NCBI GenBank assembly: GCA_903944085.1
Contig: CAJAQO010000241.1
Span: 1-33,473, forward strand
Direction of reading: 5' to 3'
DNA from: an uncultured Verrucomicrobia subdivision 3 bacterium
GTDB lineage: Bacteria > Verrucomicrobiota > Verrucomicrobiia > Limisphaerales > UBA11358
Length of the DNA: 33,473 bases
Positions 23,929 to 32,765 of the stretch are shown piece after piece; position 1 is the stretch's first letter, and every line of letters starts with the position of its first letter. A model generated the notes under the pieces. The model ran no database searches. It was not told the origin of the DNA and saw nothing but the letters and a program-made list of their open reading frames with translations. The position numbers were made by a program, and so were the translations under genes.

Positions 23929-24633
23929 GTGCAAAAAGTTGACGTCAAAAAAGCATTTGGAATCTCCGTCCGCGCCTGGAGAAAGCGGAAAGGATTTTCC
24001 CAGGAAGTATTGGCTGAACGTTCGGATTTGCATCGAACCTACATTTCGGATGTGGAGCGCGGGGCGCGCAATCTGTCCTTGGAAAGCATTACCCGGCTGG
24101 CGCGTGCGCTCGAGATTTCGACGGCGGCTCTGTTTCCGGCAGAGTTGCCGAGCGGCGAGGTGGGCCCCATCGCGGAGCACGGTTACGGCCAGGAGTTCGT
24201 GGACATTCTTTTGGTGGAGGATAATCCCGACGATGTGGCCCTGACTTTGCACGCCTTCAAGCAGGCGCGTTTTGCCAACCGCGTGCAGGTGGTGACGGAC
24301 GGGGAGGAAGCGTTGGATTTTGTTTTTTGCCGGGGAAAATATGCGGCTCACCAGCCGGCGGAACGGCCGCAGGTGGTGCTGTTGGATTTGAATCTGCCCA
24401 AAGTAAGCGGGATGGAAGTCTTGCGCCGGATCAAGACGGACGAGCGGACACGGCACATTCCGGTCGTCGTGCTGACCATTTCGCAGATGTTCAAAGACTT
24501 CACGGAATGCGAGCGGCTTGGCGCGGAAACTTACATTATCAAGCCGCTGAACTTTCAGCGGTTGAGCCAGGTCACGCCGCGCTTGAAATTTGATTGGGCG
24601 CTGCTCAAGGCGGCACCATCGGAATTGCAGTAA
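23929..24633 (+). CDS. XRE-type HTH fused to response receiver
   Basis: 234 residues from GTG 23929. Residues ~8-68 are an XRE/Cro helix-turn-helix (RKRKGFSQEVLAERSDLHRT, YISDVERGARNLSLESITRL). Residues ~90-228 are a receiver of the Rcp1 type, with acidic pair Glu97/Asp98, Asp153 (VVLLDLNLPKVSG) and a conserved Lys in YIIKP. The N-terminal DNA-binding placement is unusual, since most regulators have the receiver first. The AT-rich tract before it (TATTAATATTGC, ATTATTATAAAT) probably contains its promoter. The HK gene follows after 61 bp, making it the likely partner. Confidence 0.9.
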   Translation: MQKVDVKKAFGISVRAWRKRKGFSQEVLAERSDLHRTYISDVERGARNLSLESITRLARALEISTAALFPAELPSGEVGPIAEHGYGQEFVDILLVEDNPDDVALTLHAFKQARFANRVQVVTDGEEALDFVFCRGKYAAHQPAERPQVVLLDLNLPKVSGMEVLRRIKTDERTRHIPVVVLTISQMFKDFTECERLGAETYIIKPLNFQRLSQVTPRLKFDWALLKAAPSELQ

Positions 24634-24694
24634 GCCGGGCGGAAGTTTCACCGCCGGTGGCCGGTGCGGGTGGTGCCGTTGAATCATCAGGTGT

Positions 24695-26566
24695 ATGCAG
24701 GCCGAGCAACAATTAAAAGCCTCGCTCAAAGAAATTAACGACCTCAAGGCCGCGCTGGATGAACACGCCATTGTGGCCATCACCGATCCGCAGGGCAAAA
24801 TCAGCTACGTCAACGAAAAATTTTGCATCATCTCCAAATACGCGCGCGAGGAACTGCTCGGCCAAGACCATCGCCTCATTAATTCCGGCCATCACTCCAA
24901 GGAATTCATGCGCGAGCTTTGGACCACGATTGCGCGCGGCCAAGTTTGGAAAGGCGAAATTAAAAACCGGGCCAAGGATGGATCATTGTATTGGGTGGAC
25001 ACCACCATTGTGCCGTTTCTCAATGAGGACGGCAAGCCGCGCCAGTATGTGGCCATCCGCGCCGACATCACCGAACGCAAACGAGCCGAAGAGGCGTTTC
25101 GCGAAAGCGAGGCATTGTTCTCCAAAGCGTTCCGGCTAAGTCCGGATTGCCTGGTCATTTCACGTCTGTCGGACCGCACCGTCATCCGGGCCAACGATGC
25201 GCTCTGCCGGCTATGGAGCAGCCGGCCCGAAGAGGTGGTCGGCAAACCCAGCCGGGAATATGCGAGCTGGTTGAAAGAGGAAGACCAGCAGGAGTTTCTG
25301 CGCAATTTACACGCCCGTGGGGAATGTTTGAACTATGAAACCACCGTCCGCATGGCGGACGGGCGGCTGCTGGATTTCAACATCTCTTCCCGCATGATCT
25401 TCTTCAACGAAGAAGCCTGCGTTTTGAGCGTGATGCGGGACGTCACCGAGCACAAACGTGCCGAGGCTGCCGCCGCGCAACTGGCGGCCATCGTGCAATC
25501 CTCGGACGACGCGATCATTGGCAAGAATCTGGACGGCGTCATCACGAGCTGGAACGCCGGGGCGGAAAAAATCTTTGGCTACGCGGCACCTGAGATCGTT
25601 GGCCAGTCAATCCGGCAACTGATCCCGCCGGATCGCCAGCAGGAAGAGGTGAAGATTCTCGAATGCATCAAGCGCGGCGACAGCATCCGGCATTTCGACA
25701 CCATCCGGTTGCGCAAAGACGGCAGCGCCATTGACATCTCCATCACCACGTCCGCCATCAAAGATCCGGCGGGAAAAATCATCGGGGCTTCGAAAGTGGC
25801 GCGCGACATCACCGAGCGCAAGGCGGCGGAGGCAAAAATTCGCCAACTGAATGTCGAGCTGGAACAGCGCGTCCTGGAACGCACCGCCGAGCTGGAATCC
25901 TTTTCATATTCCGTGTCGCACGATCTGCGGGCGCCGGTGCGCGCCATCGGCGGTTTTGCCCGCATATTGCAGGAGGACCATGCGGCGGCGCTGGCTCCGG
26001 AAGCGCAGCGCCTGCTGGGTCGCATCCACGACAATGCGCAGAAGATGGGCCAGTTGATTGACGGCCTGCTGGCGTTTTCCCGGCTGGGCCGCCAGCCGCT
26101 CAACAAGCAGCCGGTGATGGTTTCGGCGCTGGTGCATCGCGCGCTGGAGGAACTGCAGCCGGAACACGCCGGCCGCCGCATAAAAATTTCCGTCACCGAA
26201 CTGCCCGATTGCCAGGCCGACCCGACCTTGTTGCAGCAGGTTTACACCAACCTGCTTTCCAATGCGTTCAAATATTCGCGCGACCGCAATCCGGCGATCA
26301 TTGAAATCGGTTCGCGTGACGAAAAAGGGAGACGCGTTTATTTCGTGAAGGACAACGGCGCGGGCTTTGAGATGGATTATGCCCACAAACTGTTTGGCGT
26401 GTTCCAGCGCCTGCACCGCGCGGACCAGTTTGAAGGCACCGGCGTGGGGCTGGCGATTGTCCAGCGCATCATTCATCGGCATGGCGGACAGATTTGGGCG
26501 GACGCCGCGCCGGGCAAGGGCGCGATGTTTTCCTTCACCTTGGAACCAAAAAATGTTTATGGCTGA
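24695..26566 (+). CDS. Triple-PAS HisKA sensor histidine kinase
   Basis: 623 residues, soluble. PAS domains at ~15-130, ~138-255 and ~260-378, each ending in a DITERK-like or DVTEHK PAC motif. A coiled-coil linker (NVELEQRVLERTAEL) leads to HisKA with His409 (SYSVSHDLRAPVRAIGG). HATPase follows with Asn523 (LLSNAFKYS), DNGAGF at 553-558 and GTGVGLAIV at 581-589. The kinase core resembles the bacteriophytochrome-type group that pairs with small Rcp1-like receivers, exactly the type of gene that overlaps its 3' end. The input signals of the PAS domains are not predictable. Confidence 0.95.
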   Translation: MQAEQQLKASLKEINDLKAALDEHAIVAITDPQGKISYVNEKFCIISKYAREELLGQDHRLINSGHHSKEFMRELWTTIARGQVWKGEIKNRAKDGSLYWVDTTIVPFLNEDGKPRQYVAIRADITERKRAEEAFRESEALFSKAFRLSPDCLVISRLSDRTVIRANDALCRLWSSRPEEVVGKPSREYASWLKEEDQQEFLRNLHARGECLNYETTVRMADGRLLDFNISSRMIFFNEEACVLSVMRDVTEHKRAEAAAAQLAAIVQSSDDAIIGKNLDGVITSWNAGAEKIFGYAAPEIVGQSIRQLIPPDRQQEEVKILECIKRGDSIRHFDTIRLRKDGSAIDISITTSAIKDPAGKIIGASKVARDITERKAAEAKIRQLNVELEQRVLERTAELESFSYSVSHDLRAPVRAIGGFARILQEDHAAALAPEAQRLLGRIHDNAQKMGQLIDGLLAFSRLGRQPLNKQPVMVSALVHRALEELQPEHAGRRIKISVTELPDCQADPTLLQQVYTNLLSNAFKYSRDRNPAIIEIGSRDEKGRRVYFVKDNGAGFEMDYAHKLFGVFQRLHRADQFEGTGVGLAIVQRIIHRHGGQIWADAAPGKGAMFSFTLEPKNVYG

Positions 26567-27002
26567 AGCGCTCGCCGAAGTTTTGCTGGTGGAAGACAGC
26601 CCGGATGACGCGGCTTTTTTTGTCCGCGCCTTCGAGCAAACCGGGCTGGCGGCGCGGCTGCGGGTGCTGCCGGACGGCGCGGAAGCGCTGGCGTTTGTTT
26701 TTGGCACCGGCCGTTTTGCCGCGCTCCAGCCGGCAGCCAATCCCCGGCTGATCGTGTTGGATTTGAAATTGCCGAAAGTGAACGGGCTGGAAGTGCTGCG
26801 GCGGTTGAAGGCTGATCCGCGCACGCGCCGCATTCCCGTCGTGATCTGGAGTTCGTCGCAGGAGGCGCGCGATCTCGCCGAAAGCTGCGCCATGGGGGTC
26901 AACAGTTACGTCGTCAAGCCCATGGCCTTCGATGAATTCGGCCGGTCGGTCCAAATGCTTTGCCAATACTGGTTGCAGTTCAATCAAGCTCCCGAGCAAT
27001 GA
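26559..27002 (+). CDS. Rcp1-like single-domain response regulator
   Basis: 147 residues with only a receiver domain: acidic pair Glu12/Asp13 (VEDSPDDAAFF), Asp68 (IVLDLKLPKVNG), a Ser-rich switch segment (VIWSSSQ) and Lys in SYVVKPM. The start ATG lies 8 bp inside the kinase gene in another frame, so the two are translationally coupled and probably form a cognate pair. Without an output domain, it must work by phosphotransfer or protein binding. The next gene, a hybrid kinase, begins 3 bp after its stop. An ATG at 26553 is an alternative start. Confidence 0.94.
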   Translation: MAEALAEVLLVEDSPDDAAFFVRAFEQTGLAARLRVLPDGAEALAFVFGTGRFAALQPAANPRLIVLDLKLPKVNGLEVLRRLKADPRTRRIPVVIWSSSQEARDLAESCAMGVNSYVVKPMAFDEFGRSVQMLCQYWLQFNQAPEQ

Positions 27003-27005
27003 CGC

Positions 27006-28931
27006 ATGGCTACGCCCTTGAACATCCTGATTGTGGAAGATTCGCCGGACGATGCGGAATTGATGCTGTTGCAATTGCGGCGTGACGGCTTTGCGCCCAC
27101 TTGGCGGCGAGTGGAAACGGAAACGGATTTTCTCGCGGAACTGAAAAAACTGCCGGACATCGTCCTCTCGGATTATGCGCTGCCGCAGTTCAACGGCCTG
27201 CGGGCGGCGCAACTCACGGCGGCGAGTGGGCTGAACATTCCTTTCATTCTGATTTCGGGAACGGTGGGTGAAGATGCTGCAGTCGAGGCGATGAAATGCG
27301 GCGCGACGGATTACCTGTTGAAAGACCGCGTGGCGCGGCTGGGCAATGCGGTCACCCGCGCCCTCGAACAAAAACGGCTCCGCGATGAGCGGTTGCGAAC
27401 CGAGGAGGAGTTGCGCTGGAAAACCACGCTGCTGGAGGCGCAGTTGGAATCTTCGCTCGACGGCATTCTCGTGGTGGACCGCCTGGGGCGGAAAGTCCTT
27501 CAAAACCGGCGCATGGATGAGATGTGGAAAATTCCCCGGCCCGGCGGCAAAAACTCGGTGGATGTCGCGCAAGCCGTGTTCGATCCCGACCGTGAAAAAC
27601 ACCCCCATCAGTTCATTGAGAAAGTGGCTTATCTGCAAGCTCACCCGGACGAGGCCGGCCATGACGTGATTGAATTGGTGGATGGCACCGTCATGGACCG
27701 CTATTCCGCGCCCGTCCGCGACGCGGCGGGAAAATATTACGGCCGGATCTGGTCGTTCCGCGACATCACCGAGCGCCGCAAACTGGAGGCGCAATTCCGG
27801 CAGGCGCAGAAAATGGAATCCATCGGTCAGCTCGCCGGCGGCATCGCGCATGATTTCAACAACATTCTCGCCGCCATCCTGGGCAATCTTTATCTCGCCC
27901 GCTTGGACGCCGCCGAGCATCCCGAAATCATCGAGCATCTCGACAACATTTCACAGGCCTCCAAACGGGCGACCGACCTCGTCAACCAAATCCTCACTTT
28001 CAGCCGCCAGAATAAACACGAGCGCGAAACCGTCAAATTGAACCACCTTGTGCTGGAAGCGCTCAAGCTGTTGCGCGCCAGCGTGCCGGCCACCATCAAG
28101 ATCCAAACCGACTTGACGGAAACTCCCACCGTGCTCGCCAATGCGACCGCCATTCACCAAGTCATTATGAATCTCGGCACCAACGCCTGGCACGCCATGC
28201 GCGACAAGCCCGGCACGTTGAAAGTCGAAATGGGCGTGATGGAAGTGGATGTGGATTTCGCCCAGTCTCATCCCGATCTGCACTTGGGCCACTACGTCCG
28301 GCTCTCGGTCAGCGACACGGGCCACGGCATGGATGCCGCCACGATGGAGCGCATTTTCGATCCGTTCTTCACCACCAAATCCGTGGGCGAAGGCACCGGT
28401 CTTGGCCTGGCCGTGGTGCTCGGCATCATGCAAAGTCACGACGGCGCCATCACCGTGTATAGCCAGCCGGGCGAAGGCACCCGGTTCAATCTGTATTTCC
28501 CCGTTTATGAAAGCGCCGTGGTGGCGCAAGAAATCATTTCCCAGCCCATTCCGCGCGGCGGCGGCGAACAGATTTTATTCGTGGACGACGAAATTGCGTT
28601 GGCCAGCCTGGGCAAAAAAATGCTCGAACGGCTGGGTTACACCGTGACCATGAAAACCAGCGCGCAAGAGGCCATCGCCGCCGTGCGCGGGCAATTGTTT
28701 GATCTGGTCATCACCGATTTGACCATGCCCGTGATGGATGGCGTGCGGCTGGGCAACCAGTTACTGCAAATTCAGCCGCTTCTGGCGATCATTCTGACCA
28801 CCGGCTACAGCGGCGTGATGACCGCCGAGAAAGTGCGGGAACTTGGGTTTCGCGATTTGTTGACCAAGCCCAGCACCGCCCGCGCGCTGGGCGAAGCCGT
28901 GCATCGGGCGCTGCATCCGACGGCGAGCTAA
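27006..28931 (+). CDS. Hybrid histidine kinase: receiver-PAS-HisKA-HATPase-receiver
   Basis: 641 residues. The N-terminal receiver (1-120) has Asp56 (VLSDYALPQFNG), similar in sequence to the receiver at 22759. A PAS-like domain (~140-258) ends RDITERRK. HisKA carries His282 (QLAGGIAHDFNNILAAI). The HATPase motifs are LGTNAWHAM (N-box), DTGHGM and GTGLGLAVV. The second receiver (~520-641) has Asp571 (VITDLTMPVMDG) and Lys in LLTKPS. The internal receiver permits a phosphorelay. The final gene of the plus-strand signalling block; no DNA-binding domain. It likely integrates input from the upstream receiver proteins. Confidence 0.95.
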   Translation: MATPLNILIVEDSPDDAELMLLQLRRDGFAPTWRRVETETDFLAELKKLPDIVLSDYALPQFNGLRAAQLTAASGLNIPFILISGTVGEDAAVEAMKCGATDYLLKDRVARLGNAVTRALEQKRLRDERLRTEEELRWKTTLLEAQLESSLDGILVVDRLGRKVLQNRRMDEMWKIPRPGGKNSVDVAQAVFDPDREKHPHQFIEKVAYLQAHPDEAGHDVIELVDGTVMDRYSAPVRDAAGKYYGRIWSFRDITERRKLEAQFRQAQKMESIGQLAGGIAHDFNNILAAILGNLYLARLDAAEHPEIIEHLDNISQASKRATDLVNQILTFSRQNKHERETVKLNHLVLEALKLLRASVPATIKIQTDLTETPTVLANATAIHQVIMNLGTNAWHAMRDKPGTLKVEMGVMEVDVDFAQSHPDLHLGHYVRLSVSDTGHGMDAATMERIFDPFFTTKSVGEGTGLGLAVVLGIMQSHDGAITVYSQPGEGTRFNLYFPVYESAVVAQEIISQPIPRGGGEQILFVDDEIALASLGKKMLERLGYTVTMKTSAQEAIAAVRGQLFDLVITDLTMPVMDGVRLGNQLLQIQPLLAIILTTGYSGVMTAEKVRELGFRDLLTKPSTARALGEAVHRALHPTAS

Positions 28932-29010
28932 AACGGAAGGCGTGATCTGCGGATGCCACCGGAATTTCAATTCTCCGGCCAAACTCAAAAGCGCGTGGTG
29001 GCGAAACTTT

Positions 29011-29619
29011 TCAATTCTTATCCGCGTTGTGCGGATGCGTGAACTTGAGTTTGACGGTGTCCGCCAGCTTGCTGAAGAAGCCTTTTTTCTTTTTCTCCTG
29101 CAAGACTTCGATGCGTTCGCATTTGTGGCTGCACACGCGGCAGAGGTAAAGCGGCTGGCCACCCTGGCGTTTCATGACATGCACGCAGGCGTTGCACATC
29201 ACCTCGGCGCAGTGCGTGCATTTGAAGGTGATCTTCCGTTCGGGATGGCGGGCGCAAAAGAGTTCGTCACCTTCCTGAATGACCTTGGGCGGCGGCAGCT
29301 CCACCTTGATTTCGGGAATGGCAATCGTGGCGTCGGTGGATTCGACCAGCAATTCCACGTCGCCCAGCCGCAATTCCTGGCCGGGCCGGAGCCAGGCTTC
29401 TTTGACCGGTTCGCCGTTGAGAAAAGTGCCGTTGGTGGATTCGCAGTCGCGCAGGTAAACGCCGTCGTGGGTGAGCGACAGTTCACAGTGCAGCGAGGAA
29501 ACCGAGCGGTGATTCAGATGCTGCTCGCAGTCGGGATCGCGCCCGACGTGGTTGACGCCCAAATGCAGCTCCAGCGCCTGGATGCCCAATCCTTCAGTTT
29601 TGATAAGCAGTCTGGCCAT
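29011..29619 (-). CDS. FHA-domain protein with B-box-like zinc finger
   Basis: 202 residues. The FHA domain (~5-95) has the phosphothreonine-binding signature: GRDPDCEQHL, SVSSLHCELS and STNGTFLNGEPV. A Cys/His-rich domain follows at ~120-168 (FCARHP, FKCTHCAEVMCNACV, YLCRVCSHKCE), consistent with a B-box-like zinc-binding module. The C-terminus is Lys-rich (EKKKKGFFSKLADTVKLKF). FHA domains bind phosphothreonine proteins, usually the targets of Ser/Thr kinases. None is in this window, so the partner is unknown. Transcribed opposite to the signalling block; no clear operon partner. Confidence 0.9.
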   Translation of the reverse strand: MARLLIKTEGLGIQALELHLGVNHVGRDPDCEQHLNHRSVSSLHCELSLTHDGVYLRDCESTNGTFLNGEPVKEAWLRPGQELRLGDVELLVESTDATIAIPEIKVELPPPKVIQEGDELFCARHPERKITFKCTHCAEVMCNACVHVMKRQGGQPLYLCRVCSHKCERIEVLQEKKKKGFFSKLADTVKLKFTHPHNADKN

Positions 29620-29711
29620 AACAATCCCTGATTTTTGTTTGAACTAAACTGCGCCGTGGGCCGAACAATGTCGAGATGAAAAATGCGCGAGTGCCATCGG
29701 CGACTGGTGGT

Positions 29712-30074
29712 TCACGTCAGCGGATTTTGGGCGAAGGCAAATTCCGCGACGATTCTGCCACCGACGAGATGCTCCCGAATGATGCGCTCCAAAACTTCCG
29801 GCGTGCAACTGTGATACCACACGCCTTCGGGATAAACGACGGCGATGGGGCCGCGCACGCAGACGCGCAGGCAACTGGCTTTCGTGCGATAGACCAGCGG
29901 TTCCGGCCCGACGAGGTGAAGTTCTTTCAGCCGCGCCTTCAGAAATTCCCACGCGGCCAGGGATTTTTCGCGCGGGCAGCATTTCGGCTCGTCCGGGGCC
30001 ACGCACAGGAAAATGTGGCGGCGGAATTTTTCGAGGCCGAGCGTTTCCACGGCCGTTTGCAATTCAGTTTTCAT
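29712..30074 (-). CDS. Thioredoxin-like [2Fe-2S] ferredoxin
   Basis: 120 residues. The Cys pattern matches the thioredoxin-fold 2Fe-2S ferredoxins: Cys24 ([14 protein letters not shown]), Cys32/33, Cys68 and Cys72 ([15 protein letters not shown]), with the [13 protein letters not shown] segment typical of the family. It is an electron carrier, but its redox partners are not encoded nearby. It lies 16 bp after the EamA transporter gene on the same strand and may share a transcript with it. Confidence 0.9.
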   Translation of the reverse strand: MKTELQTAVETLGLEKFRRHIFLCVAPDEPKCCPREKSLAAWEFLKARLKELHLVGPEPLVYRTKASCLRVCVRGPIAVVYPEGVWYHSCTPEVLERIIREHLVGGRIVAEFAFAQNPLT

Positions 30075-30090
30075 GGAATGACGAGGATTA

Positions 30091-31008
30091 TTATCGGAAA
30101 CAGGTCAGGCCAATCACGCCGCTGACGGCCACGAGCGCGCCGATCAGCGAGCGCAGGCCGATTTTTTCGCCGTCCACGATGCGCGTCATCGGCAGCAGCA
30201 CGACGGGCGTGGTGGCGATGATGGCGGTGACGATACCCGCGCTGGTGGTGGCCAGCGCCCATTGCATCGTGGTCACGCCGAGCGTCTGGCCGGCAAGGGC
30301 GTTGGCCAGCACCCACGGCCAGATGCGCCGCCATTTGTCGCGCGAGACCTGCAAGGTTTTTTTCTCAAACATCGGACCGTGCGCCTGGGCGGAACGCCAT
30401 TTCACGGCGAGCAAAATAATCGTCGGCACCAGAATGCCGCCCAGCACGCGCTGGTAGCCGGTGGTGCCGGCGTCCGGATAAACGCCCGCCGCGTGCGCTA
30501 CGGCAAAGGCTTTGCGGATGAACACCGCGCCGAGCGCACCGCCGACAGAGCTGAACACGCAGGCGACGATGCCGAGGTTCAGTTCCCGCCGCGGAATTTT
30601 CAGATGATCGCCGGGCGCGAGCGCAATGGCCACGCCGATCAAAATCACCGCCACGCAAAAAATTTCCGGCAGATTTAATTTGGTGCCGAGCCACAGCCAT
30701 TCGATGAGCGCGGCGAACGGCGCGGTGAGGCATTGGCACAACAGCACGGTGCGTCGGCTGCCCAGCCGGGGCAGCGCCTGAAAATAGGCGGAGTCGCCGA
30801 GCCCGATGCCAAATAGCCCGCTCAACATGAACCATTCCGGCGCGCCGGCAAAACCGGTGCCGACGGTGTTCGCCCAGATCGTCAGGAAAATGGTGGCGAG
30901 CGCGATGCGCCAGAAATTGGCCTCCGCGCCGCCAATCTGTTTGGCCGTGCGGTAGCCGCAAACGGCGGAAGTGGCGAACAGCAGCGTGGTGAGCAGCGCC
31001 GCGAGCAT
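30091..31008 (-). CDS. EamA/DMT-family membrane transporter
   Basis: 305 residues with about ten hydrophobic segments arranged as two EamA repeats, separated by a charged loop ([13 protein letters not shown]) and a second cytoplasmic stretch ([18 protein letters not shown]). The DMT family exports or imports small metabolites; the substrate cannot be deduced. The start codon overlaps the stop of the upstream wHTH gene by one base (TGATG, 31006-31010), so the two are coupled and the wHTH protein may regulate it. Confidence 0.9.
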   Translation of the reverse strand: MLAALLTTLLFATSAVCGYRTAKQIGGAEANFWRIALATIFLTIWANTVGTGFAGAPEWFMLSGLFGIGLGDSAYFQALPRLGSRRTVLLCQCLTAPFAALIEWLWLGTKLNLPEIFCVAVILIGVAIALAPGDHLKIPRRELNLGIVACVFSSVGGALGAVFIRKAFAVAHAAGVYPDAGTTGYQRVLGGILVPTIILLAVKWRSAQAHGPMFEKKTLQVSRDKWRRIWPWVLANALAGQTLGVTTMQWALATTSAGIVTAIIATTPVVLLPMTRIVDGEKIGLRSLIGALVAVSGVIGLTCFR

Positions 31009-31337
31009 CAGAGTTGCTCGTAATGCTCGTCGGCCGCGGCATCCGCGCGCTCGGCATCCACCTGCACGCCGCTTTCCCGCAGAAGTTTTTCAATGTCCGG
31101 AGCAATCCAGCGCCCTTTGTGGCCTTTTTTGGGTGGCGGCTTGATGCGGTAGCGACCCAGCTCATCGCCTTCAAGAATGTGACGTTCTTTCATGCGGTGG
31201 AGAATTGGCTTGGCCCAGTTGTTGTCCTCCGCATAACGCTTTTTGCCGCCGGCACGCCGGCAGATTTCCTTGGCATTGACCCAGTCTTCGCCAAAGGTCT
31301 TGAGGTATTCAAAAATTTCGCGCTCGTCCGCGTCCAT
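31008..31337 (-). CDS. Small winged-helix-like protein
   Basis: 109 residues from ATG 31337 (MDADEREIFEYLKTFGEDWV); the frame is open to 31475 but the extension is unconvincing. The body has the pattern of a winged helix (WVNAKEICRRA, KPILHRMKERHILE, GRYRI) followed by Lys/Gly-rich basic sequence and an acidic tail. It is probably a DNA-binding or protein-interaction module; no exact family is recognised. One-base overlap with the downstream EamA transporter suggests co-regulation. Confidence 0.75.
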   Translation of the reverse strand: MDADEREIFEYLKTFGEDWVNAKEICRRAGGKKRYAEDNNWAKPILHRMKERHILEGDELGRYRIKPPPKKGHKGRWIAPDIEKLLRESGVQVDAERADAAADEHYEQL

Positions 31338-31473
31338 GCCGGTAACTTGCCCCAAATTTGCCCGCGCGTCGAGTTTTAGCTCGGGGAACGCGGCCTTCGC
31401 GTGTTTATTCGTTGGCGCACAACTTTGAAATTCTTGATGTGCCACCGGCGGCTGATAGCCTGCTCCGGAAAGC

Positions 31474-32025
31474 ATGAACCAAGAATCTCACTGGCACCGG
31501 GAGACCGCGCACAAGCTTGCGCGGATGGCGCTGTTCAGTTTCCTGCTGACCTTCATTCTGGCGCGCGTCTTTGTGTTTTTGATCATGTCAAAGGCGATGC
31601 CCAATCTGTATTTTTTCGTCGGCGGCACGCACGTGCATCATCTGAATTATGGCATTTTCCTTTTATCCGCCGTGGCTGGCTACAGCGTGTTCCGACGTCC
31701 GTCCGGGCGCGCGGCGGAAATTACTGCCCTGATGTATGGCGTGGCGATGGGCCTGACCTTCGACGAGTTTGGCATGTGGCTGCATTTGGGCGGAAGCTAC
31801 TGGCAACGGGCGAGCGTGGACGCCGTGATCGTCATTTCCGCGCTGTTCGGCCTGGTGGCATTCGTGCGCAAACTGAAACGGTTTGAAAAACACCACTTCT
31901 GGGCTTTCCTAATTTTAACGATCGTTGTGGTGGGCTTTGCTGCCGTCATCTACCTCGCCGGCTTGCGGCTGGGCGACATGGTTGGTCAACCGCTCCACGA
32001 ATTGGAATCCAATTCCTCGCCGTGA
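31474..32025 (+). CDS. Integral membrane protein with HVHH motif
   Basis: 183 residues with about five transmembrane helices (FSFLLTFILARVFVFLIM, GIFLLSAVAGYSVF, VIVISALFGLVAFV, FLILTIVVVGFAAVIYL). A conserved GTHVHHLNYG segment after the first helix and TFDEFGMWLHLG between helices put His, Asp and Glu residues near the membrane surface, suggestive of a metal site. I recognise the pattern as a widespread uncharacterised bacterial membrane family. Divergent from the wHTH/EamA pair, and convergent with scpB. Confidence 0.82.
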   Translation: MNQESHWHRETAHKLARMALFSFLLTFILARVFVFLIMSKAMPNLYFFVGGTHVHHLNYGIFLLSAVAGYSVFRRPSGRAAEITALMYGVAMGLTFDEFGMWLHLGGSYWQRASVDAVIVISALFGLVAFVRKLKRFEKHHFWAFLILTIVVVGFAAVIYLAGLRLGDMVGQPLHELESNSSP

Positions 32026-32028
32026 ATC

Positions 32029-32757
32029 TCAGGCCAGCGGCGCCTCACCAGCCGGCGTAGTTTCCGGTGGCGCATTGCTGACCGGCGCGGCTGCCGGCGG
32101 CACGGCGACGGTTTCGTTCAATTGAAGCTGTTCCGGCGGCACCGTGGCCAGGCCGGCATCCGCTGTGACCGGCGCGGGGGGACGCTCCACGGGAATGCGG
32201 CGGAGTTCATCCGCGGCCGGCAAATCTTCCAGGCCGCGCAGGCCGAAGTATTCCAGAAACATCGGCGTGGTGTTGTAAAGCGCCGGCCGGCCGACGACTT
32301 CCGCCCGACCGCTCTGCTCCACCAGGCCGCGCTCCAAAAGCGTCTGCATGGTGCCATCCACATTGACGCCGCGCACCTGCTCGACTTCCGCGCGCGTGAC
32401 CGGCTGGCGATACGCGATGATGGCCAGCGTTTCCAGCGCCGCCTGCGAGAGTCGCGATGGCCGCGCTTTCACGCCGACCAGCGCCTTGAGCCACGGCGAA
32501 AATTCCGGCTGCGTGACGAACTGCCACGCGCCCGCAACGCACGCCAGCCGGTAGCTGCGCGCGGCGGCGGCGTGTTCGCGCGCGAGTTCTTCCAGCGCGG
32601 CGGTGATGTCGTCGTCCTTCGTTTTCTTGAATGGCTTGGCAGCCTCATCCGCGTCGTCCACCGTGCCGGCGTTGGCCAGCACATCACGAAGCTCTTTCAC
32701 GCTCATCGGTTTTTGGGCGGAGAACAGCAGGGCTTCGAGAATGAATTTCAGTTCCAT
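32029..32757 (-). CDS. scpB: SMC complex kleisin-partner ScpB
   Basis: 242 residues. Two winged-helix domains: ~1-95 (MELKFILEALLFSAQKPMSV, with an Asp/Lys-rich insert KPFKKTKDDDITAAL) and ~100-180 (LSQAALETLAIIAYRQPVTR, VNVDGTMQTLLERGLVE, YNTTPMFLEYFGL). These are the family hallmarks. The C-terminal ~55 residues are Pro/Ala-rich and non-conserved. ScpB binds ScpA and SMC in chromosome segregation. It follows scpA with an 8-bp gap, the standard operon. Confidence 0.96.
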   Translation of the reverse strand: MELKFILEALLFSAQKPMSVKELRDVLANAGTVDDADEAAKPFKKTKDDDITAALEELAREHAAAARSYRLACVAGAWQFVTQPEFSPWLKALVGVKARPSRLSQAALETLAIIAYRQPVTRAEVEQVRGVNVDGTMQTLLERGLVEQSGRAEVVGRPALYNTTPMFLEYFGLRGLEDLPAADELRRIPVERPPAPVTADAGLATVPPEQLQLNETVAVPPAAAPVSNAPPETTPAGEAPLA

Positions 32758-32765
32758 CTTAAAAA

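Noticed and set aside
26535-27938. 467-residue minus-strand frame
   Set aside because: Antisense to the Rcp1-like regulator and hybrid kinase, both with complete motifs. High GC produces long shadow frames.
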